47,396 bases of DNA, from NCBI GenBank assembly GCA_026392115.1, contig JAPLCQ010000063.1:1-47396 (forward strand). The letters are read 5' to 3'. The translations under genes were made by a program, and so were the position numbers. This DNA is from Armatimonadota bacterium. GTDB taxonomy: Bacteria > Armatimonadota > Chthonomonadetes > Chthonomonadales > CAJBBX01. This document shows, piece after piece, positions 40,800 to 47,396 of the stretch. The first letter of the stretch is position 1; each line of letters starts with the position of its first letter. The notes below the pieces were generated by a model. The model searched no databases, had not been told where the DNA came from, and worked only from the letters and a program-made list of their open reading frames with translations.

Positions 40800-42128
40800 A
40801 TGCGAGCGCCTTGGGCCTGTTCTGCAATGGTAGCCGCCTCACTCCTGGTGATGCCGGTTGCCGGTTTCGCCGCGCCCGGAATGGGCCGGCCGGGCACGAT
40901 CGCACAGGAGCAGGCGGCCGCCCGGCGCGAGGGCCTGCCGCTGTCGCCGGGCGAGATGGCCCGCAAGCCGCCCCGACCCGCCGACAACGCCGCCCCGCTT
41001 TACCGCAAGCTGGATGAGCTCCTGAAGGCCAAGCCGATCAGCCCGGAGGAGACCGACGTGGTGGAGAGCAACGCCCTGAAGGCCGACGCCGCTCCGGCGG
41101 ACATCGCCAGGGCGGTCGCCTTCTTCGCCCGGCGTAAGGATGTCATGGACCTGATCCACCGCGCCTCGGAGAGGCCGGAGTGCGACTTCCGGCGGGACTG
41201 GAGCCAGGGCCCCGGGCTGCTCTTCCCGGAGTTCGGGAAGCTACGCCGGGCGGCCAGGTTGCTCTCCTGCGAGGCCAACGTGCAGCTCCACGGCGGCGAT
41301 GCCGTGGGCGCGGCGCGAACCTGCGCGGCCATGGGCCGCATCGGGCGGCACGCCTCGGCGGACTCCTTCCTGATCGCGCACCTGGTGGACTATGCAATCG
41401 AGGCCATCGGCATGGCGAGGCTGGAGGCGATCCTACAGCGGGCGCCCACGCCGGAAGTCGCCGCCGCGGTGACCTCGGCCCTGCGCGAGTACCGGCCCCG
41501 CCCCCTCTCCGACGCCATGCGCGGCGAGGCGGTGATAGGCATGGTGTCGCTTGGCATGGTGCGAAAGGACCCGGGCAGTCTATCCAGCTTCGTGGGCGGC
41601 GAGGAGGACGGCAACGCGGGCGCAGGCAAGCCCCGGTTGAGCCCCGCCATGATGGATCGGAACACCGAGTACCTGATCTGGCTCTACCGCGCCGTTCTTC
41701 GCACCGTCGACCGACCGTACCCGCAGGCCCACCGCACGCTGGAGGCCCTGGGCGCGGAACTGGACGCACGAGGCAAGAAGGGCGACCCCAACGTGCTGCT
41801 CGCGGCCGTGCTGTCGCCCGTCTACTCGCAGGTGGTTGAGAACATGGCCCGCACGCGAGCGCGCCGGAGCGCCCTGCTTGCCGCCGCCACGGCCCTGACC
41901 TGGCGCGCCCGGCACGGCTCGGTCCCGCGTGGCCTGTCCGACTGCATGAAGGCCGTGCCGCTGGACCCGTTCGACGGCAAGCCGTTGCGGTACCGGGTCG
42001 AGGGTAAGGGCTTCGTCATCTACAGCATCGGCGCCACGGGCAAGTACGCCGGAGCGCCGAAGGAGGAGGGCAAGCCCTTCCGCGAGGTGGCCGTGCGATG
42101 GCCTGCGCCGGACAAAGCGGGCCGCTGA
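40800..42128 (+). CDS. Secreted hypothetical protein, planctomycete/armatimonad type
   Basis: The protein has 442 residues, with GGGAGGACCGCC before the ATG and a signal peptide (residues 1-24, MPVAGFAA). A helical body includes DNAAPLYRKLDELLKAK and RRAARLLSCEANVQLHGGDAVGAARTC. The C-terminus, VPLDPFDGKPLRYRVEGKGFVIYSIGATG, closely matches a motif shared with pseudopilin-like and many planctomycete hypothetical proteins. Function unknown. It converges with the YCII-type gene across 13 bases. Confidence 0.65.
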   Translation: MRAPWACSAMVAASLLVMPVAGFAAPGMGRPGTIAQEQAAARREGLPLSPGEMARKPPRPADNAAPLYRKLDELLKAKPISPEETDVVESNALKADAAPADIARAVAFFARRKDVMDLIHRASERPECDFRRDWSQGPGLLFPEFGKLRRAARLLSCEANVQLHGGDAVGAARTCAAMGRIGRHASADSFLIAHLVDYAIEAIGMARLEAILQRAPTPEVAAAVTSALREYRPRPLSDAMRGEAVIGMVSLGMVRKDPGSLSSFVGGEEDGNAGAGKPRLSPAMMDRNTEYLIWLYRAVLRTVDRPYPQAHRTLEALGAELDARGKKGDPNVLLAAVLSPVYSQVVENMARTRARRSALLAAATALTWRARHGSVPRGLSDCMKAVPLDPFDGKPLRYRVEGKGFVIYSIGATGKYAGAPKEEGKPFREVAVRWPAPDKAGR

Positions 42129-42141
42129 GGTGCCGAAGGCC

Positions 42142-42837
42142 TTACGGCGGCGCCAGGGAACCCTTGCCCAGCCACTGGCTCCAGACCGCCGCCTTCAGGT
42201 CGCCGCGCTGCACGGCGGGGTCGGCCTCGACGATGGCGCGGACCTGGTCGAGCTCCTTCTCGCGGAAGATGAGGATTTGGCGGACGGCGCCCGGCTTGGT
42301 GGCTCGGAACGCCACGGCGGGACGATCGGCCGCCGGCAGCTTGAGGTAGCCCGAGGGATCGGCCTTGCGCCTCTCCTTGCCGGGCGCGGCGGTGAAGATG
42401 GCGATGGAGTGCTGGTCGATGCCGGTCTCCTCGGGGGTTCCGAGGGCCATGGCGGCCATCTCGCCCTCGATCGCCACGGGCTTCATGACGCGGTGCTGGA
42501 TGTACGGGTCCTCGACGAAGTGGCGCGCCACGTCGTCGGCCGAGGCGATATCCAGGACCACGATGCCGCGCGCCTTGCGGTCGGGGTCGCTCAAGGGCCC
42601 GGCGAGCTTGAGGACGCCCTCGGCGTAGCGCTTCCTGAAGTTGCCGATATGCTCGGCCTGCCAGCGCTCCAGCGTAGCCTGGTCGCGGTCGCCCGAGCCC
42701 TGGTCCAGCTCCAGGAATATGAAGACCATCTTGTGGGACCCCTTCCTCGGCGCGGCATGGGCCGGCAGCGCGGTAGCCAGGGCCGACGCGACGGCGAGGC
42801 CGAACAGCATGCCGCCGAACTGCGCTCGAGTGCTCAT
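42142..42837 (-). CDS. Exported tandem YCII-like domain protein
   Basis: The protein has 231 residues from the ATG at 42837. A signal peptide (ending PAHAAP) is followed by a YCII-like domain (MVFIFLELDQGSG..., HIGNFRKRYAEGVLKLAGPLSD, DIASADDVARHFVEDPYIQ) and a shorter second one (AVRQILIFREKELDQVRAIVEADPAVQRGDLKAAVWSQWLG). YCII folds are dimeric alpha/beta-barrel-type small proteins; an exported tandem form is less common. The start has no clear Shine-Dalgarno, and an upstream in-frame ATG at 42894 would hide the signal peptide. Confidence 0.68.
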   Translation of the reverse strand: MSTRAQFGGMLFGLAVASALATALPAHAAPRKGSHKMVFIFLELDQGSGDRDQATLERWQAEHIGNFRKRYAEGVLKLAGPLSDPDRKARGIVVLDIASADDVARHFVEDPYIQHRVMKPVAIEGEMAAMALGTPEETGIDQHSIAIFTAAPGKERRKADPSGYLKLPAADRPAVAFRATKPGAVRQILIFREKELDQVRAIVEADPAVQRGDLKAAVWSQWLGKGSLAPP

Positions 42838-43217
42838 GCAGGGGAGTACCGCACGGCGCCTGCCGTGGTTCCCGGGAAGGCGGCCCAACGCCATGTCGTG
42901 CCGATGTCAGCTCGGCCAACACCGCCAACACGGTCCCGCCTTCCAATCCCTCACCCCTCCCGCCAGACGCAGGGGTGCGCCGCCGCGGGCCACGGGGCTC
43001 GCGGCGGCGCGGAGGTCCTGCCGGGTTAGCGGCGCCCGACCTCCGGGGCGTGAACCCAGACCTTCATATGCCTTGGCCCTCCCTTCCGCAGCGCGTTGGG
43101 CCGCACTGCCGCTGCCCTATCGCGCCGGCCCCGGCCCCTGGTAAGCGCCTTCGGCGTTGCGGGTATGCTGCCCACGTCGCCGGGCCTCCACGGCCCCGGC
43201 GGGAGCGGAGGGGCACC
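42838..43217. other. Divergent intergenic region with a strong stem-loop
   Basis: It holds the upstream sequences of the YCII-type gene (minus) and the glycosidase-like gene at 43218 (plus). GCGCCGCCGCG (42977-42987) and CGCGGCGGCGC (43000-43010) form a perfect 11-bp stem with a 12-base loop. GGGTATGCTGCC near 43160 is a weak -10 candidate. No gene, tRNA or repeat array is seen. Confidence 0.5.
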
Positions 43218-45158
43218 ATGGGCGATACGGAATCCGAGGCGCGCTGGGCGCTGTGCGACGGGCGGGGCATCGAGTGGCGGCCCGTGCGCGTGCGCGAGCT
43301 GCCGCACGAGGACCACGTCGAGATGAGCGGCCGCAAGGTGAGCCTCATCGCCCGCTACGGCGTGGACCGCGACCGCCGGCTGACGCTGAGCCGCCGCGTC
43401 GTCTGGCCCATGCTCCGGCTCACGCGCGACGACGTGCGCGGCTACCTGGTGCGCGACTTCGGCGCCGAGGCGGAGCCGCGCATCACCATGAACGGTCGCG
43501 TGTGGGAGCCGGGGCAGGTGGCGCTGATCCGCTTCGACGGCATCCTGCAGTTCTTCCACGAGCCCGCCGACGGCATCACCCTGACCCGGAGTCTCTTCCC
43601 GTCGCTGGAGGACGAGGCCGTGGTGGAGATGTGGACGCTGGAGCTGCCCGAGAACGACAGCGACGGCGTGGCGGCCGCGCCGCCCGCGTCGGAGCCCACG
43701 CTGACCGAGGGCATCTACGGCGCCTACCGCGTGGAGGCCTGGATGGAGACCGACGAGCGCCGCACGGCGGGCCGCCCCGACCGGATGCAGATCAGCTTCG
43801 GGGTGCGCGCACAGATCGTCGGCTCGCCCGTTCGTCGCCGCACCTCCGATGCACGCCTGGCGCGGCGCACCAGGCTGCTGCGCACGCTCTCCGAGACGCT
43901 GACGCTGGAGACGCCCGAGCCCGCGCTGGACCGGATGTTCGAGATGGCCAAGGTCCGCGCCGCCGAAAGCGTCTTCGAGACCCGCATGGGGCCGGTCCAC
44001 TCGCCCGGCGGCGGCCGCTACTACGGCGGCATCTGGGCCAACGACCAGGCCGAGTACTCGGGTCCCTTCTTCGCGTTCCTGGGCGAGCCCGCCGCCCGCG
44101 AGGCCGCGCTGCAGGCCTACCGCATCTATGCCACGCGCATGACGCCGGACTACGAGATGCTGCCCAGCTCCTTCGAGGTTGAGGGCGACGTGCTCTACCA
44201 CGCTGGCGGCGACCGGGGCGACGCGGCCATGGTGGCCTACGGCGCCTCGCGCTTCGCGCTGGCCAACGGCGACCGGGCGGTGGCCCGCGAGCTATGGCCC
44301 TCCATCCGCTGGTGCCTGGAGTACTGCCGGCGCAAGACCAACGCCGCCGGGGTGGTCGAGTCCGACACCGACGAGCTGGAGGGCCGCTTCCCCACGGGCG
44401 CGGCCAACCTTTCCACCTCCTCGCTGGCCTACGGCGCCCTGCGCGGCGCGGCCTTCCTTGCCGACGGCCTGGGCCTTGCCGGCGAGGCCGCCGACTGCCG
44501 CCGCCGCGCCGCAGACCTTCGCGAGGCCATCGAGCGCCACTTCGGCGCCGAGGTGGAGGGCTTCGCCACCTACCGCTACTTCGAGGGGTGCGATGTCCTC
44601 CGCTCGTGGATCTGCCTGCCGCTGGCAATGGGCATCGACGAGCGGGCCAGGGGCACCATCGACGCGTTCTTCTCGCCGCGCCTCTGGACGCCGGACGGGC
44701 TCGCCACCCAGGCGGGCGATACCACCTTCTGGGACCGTTCCACGCTCTACGCCCTGCGCGGCGTGCTGGCCGCCGGCGAGACCGAGACCGCCCTGGCGCA
44801 CCTGCTCGCCTACACGGAGCGGCGCCTGCTGGGCGACCACGTGCCCTACGCCGTGGAGGCGTGGCCCGAAGGCGGCCAAGCGCACCTCTCCGCCGAGAGC
44901 GCGCTCTACTGCCGCATCTTCACCGAGGGCCTCTTCGGCATCGAGCCCACCGGGCTGCGCGCCTTCCGCTGCCGGCCTCGCCTGCCGGAGGAGTGGGACG
45001 GCATGGCCCTGCGCCACGCCGAGGCCTTCGGCGGCGACCTCGACGTCATCGTGGAGCGGACCGACGACGGCCTCTGCCTCACCGTCGAGCGCGAAGGCCG
45101 CAGGGTCGTCCGCCGCGACCTGGCCCCAGGCGACGCCGCCGAGGTCCGGATCGGTTAG
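43218..45158 (+). CDS. Six-hairpin (alpha/alpha)6 glycosidase-like protein
   Basis: The protein has 646 residues from ATG 43218 (GCGGAGGGG upstream), with no signal peptide. The N-terminal third is beta-rich (RVRELPHEDHVEMSGRK, RVVWPMLRLTRDDV). The C-terminal two thirds have the (alpha/alpha)6-toroid pattern of GH15/63/78/94-type enzymes: YYGGIWANDQAEYSGPFFAF, RELWPSIRWCLEYCRR, DTDELEGRFPTGAANLSTSSLAYGAL, HVPYAVEAWPEGGQAHLSAESALYCRIFTEGLFGI. Asp/Glu in ANDQAEYSG and ESDTDELEG are candidate acids. A cytoplasmic oligosaccharide hydrolase is inferred. It precedes mnmG by 15 bases. Confidence 0.75.
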   Translation: MGDTESEARWALCDGRGIEWRPVRVRELPHEDHVEMSGRKVSLIARYGVDRDRRLTLSRRVVWPMLRLTRDDVRGYLVRDFGAEAEPRITMNGRVWEPGQVALIRFDGILQFFHEPADGITLTRSLFPSLEDEAVVEMWTLELPENDSDGVAAAPPASEPTLTEGIYGAYRVEAWMETDERRTAGRPDRMQISFGVRAQIVGSPVRRRTSDARLARRTRLLRTLSETLTLETPEPALDRMFEMAKVRAAESVFETRMGPVHSPGGGRYYGGIWANDQAEYSGPFFAFLGEPAAREAALQAYRIYATRMTPDYEMLPSSFEVEGDVLYHAGGDRGDAAMVAYGASRFALANGDRAVARELWPSIRWCLEYCRRKTNAAGVVESDTDELEGRFPTGAANLSTSSLAYGALRGAAFLADGLGLAGEAADCRRRAADLREAIERHFGAEVEGFATYRYFEGCDVLRSWICLPLAMGIDERARGTIDAFFSPRLWTPDGLATQAGDTTFWDRSTLYALRGVLAAGETETALAHLLAYTERRLLGDHVPYAVEAWPEGGQAHLSAESALYCRIFTEGLFGIEPTGLRAFRCRPRLPEEWDGMALRHAEAFGGDLDVIVERTDDGLCLTVEREGRRVVRRDLAPGDAAEVRIG

Positions 45159-45173
45159 GGGGCGGCAACCAGG

Positions 45174-47069
<1,896 letters not shown>

Positions 47070-47095
47070 GGTCGCCGGCGCCCCACTCACCGCAT

Positions 47096-47124
47096 TTGAC
47101 AAAGTACACGCAACTCGCTATGAT
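47096..47124 (+). promoter_or_regulatory. Consensus sigma70 promoter
   Basis: TTGACA (47096-47101, perfect), a 17-base spacer and TATGAT (47119-47124, five of six), 27 bases after mnmG. It is the best promoter in the window. Transcription would start near 47131 and run through a leader of about 134 bases to the gene at 47265. Confidence 0.8.
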
Positions 47125-47135
47125 GGAGCCGCATC

Positions 47136-47245
47136 ATGCAGGTTGACACGGGCGCTGGTTCTCGCTGTGCAGGTTGCGATGTCATGCCGAACGATTTGAG
47201 GCTTATATAGTTGGCCAGTGGGTCGGGTCCGGTCCGGCGCCGACC
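47136..47245 (+). promoter_or_regulatory. Structured leader with direct repeat and possible leader ORF
   Basis: TGCAGGTTG occurs at 47137-47145 and 47168-47176, 31 bp apart (about three helical turns). ATG 47136 opens a 24-codon frame closing at TAG 47208-47210. GGTCGG (47221-47226) can pair with CCGACC (47240-47245) ahead of the next start codon. These could be an operator pair, a leader peptide or an attenuator; no known riboswitch class is recognised. Confidence 0.35.
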
Positions 47246-47264
47246 ACCCTGAACGAGGGAATAA

Positions 47265-47396
47265 ATGAGCCGTTCCGTTCGCGGACTTCAGCGCTTCGCA
47301 CGATGGCTGGCCGGGCCGCTCTCCGTCAGCCTGCTCCTCGGCTGTGTGCCGGCCGCGCCGGCGTCGGCCGAGGCCCAGCCGCTCGGGCAGGTTCGG
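47265..47396 (+). CDS. N-terminus of an exported protein, cut by the window edge
   Basis: ATG 47265 with GAGGGA four bases upstream; 44 codons are visible. A basic N-region (SRSVRGLQRFARW) precedes a hydrophobic core with LLLGC, which could be a lipobox, and an Ala-rich APASAEA that could be a signal peptidase I site. The mature protein is outside the window, so its function is unknown. Confidence 0.6.
   Translation, partial: MSRSVRGLQRFARWLAGPLSVSLLLGCVPAAPASAEAQPLGQVR

Noticed and set aside
43026-44201. 391-codon minus-strand frame opposite the six-hairpin glycosidase
   Set aside because: Low-complexity mirror frame with no family motif; the plus strand has a coherent toroid pattern and ribosome binding site.

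Overview
The window is 47.4 kb of very GC-rich DNA from a free-living bacterium. It holds many secreted or lipid-anchored glycan-active proteins, a discoidin/propeller/c-heme protein related to the hydrazine synthase alpha family, OPT-like membrane proteins of the DUF6785 type, and a standard mnmG. That mix suggests Armatimonadota, Planctomycetota or a related lineage, probably a metagenome assembly; no rRNA or tRNA is present to fix the taxon.

Layout. 1-288: C-terminal end of an Rpn-type (PD-(D/E)XK, DUF4351-like) gene. 356-3522 (minus): secreted esterase and GH127 beta-L-arabinofuranosidase. 3708-6980: large secreted c-heme protein. 6990-9865 (minus): PD40 lipoprotein, D-lyxose isomerase-like cupin and FGGY kinase, a plausible lyxose/xylulose route. 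9998-18774: secreted nucleoside hydrolase, DUF4143 ATPase with a palindromic operator candidate, secreted proteins, a DUF4139 protein, a mazF remnant and a beta-helix protein. 18843-26823: defence island with type I R-M (hsdR, a frameshifted four-helix-bundle/zinc-ribbon gene, an hsdM-hsdS fusion), an overlapping AAA ATPase/TOPRIM pair of PARIS/RloAB/OLD type, and a tiny zinc-ribbon ORF. 26878-33073 (minus): DUF6785-type transporter, two TIM-barrel-like proteins and CreD. 33270-36918 (minus): small beta-domain protein, two secreted proteins and a PPC lipoprotein. 37300-39535 (minus): zinc-ribbon membrane protein and class III aminotransferase. 39722-40699: complete Rpn-type nuclease with a nested C-terminal ORF. 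40800-47069: secreted protein, tandem YCII protein, six-hairpin glycosidase and MnmG. 47265 on: start of another exported protein.

The most informative signals are these. Both Rpn-type genes carry a near-perfect Shine-Dalgarno and ATG at the same internal site, just before divergent amino-acid repeats, as expected for an intragenic antitoxin. A type I R-M operon continues directly into an AAA/TOPRIM pair. Two gene remnants are readable: a mazF collapsed by a 9-bp microhomology deletion, and the 3' end of a class III aminotransferase upstream of the transporter. Several perfect inverted repeats and two strong sigma70-type promoters are also visible. Family assignments come from motif recognition only; no database search was run.
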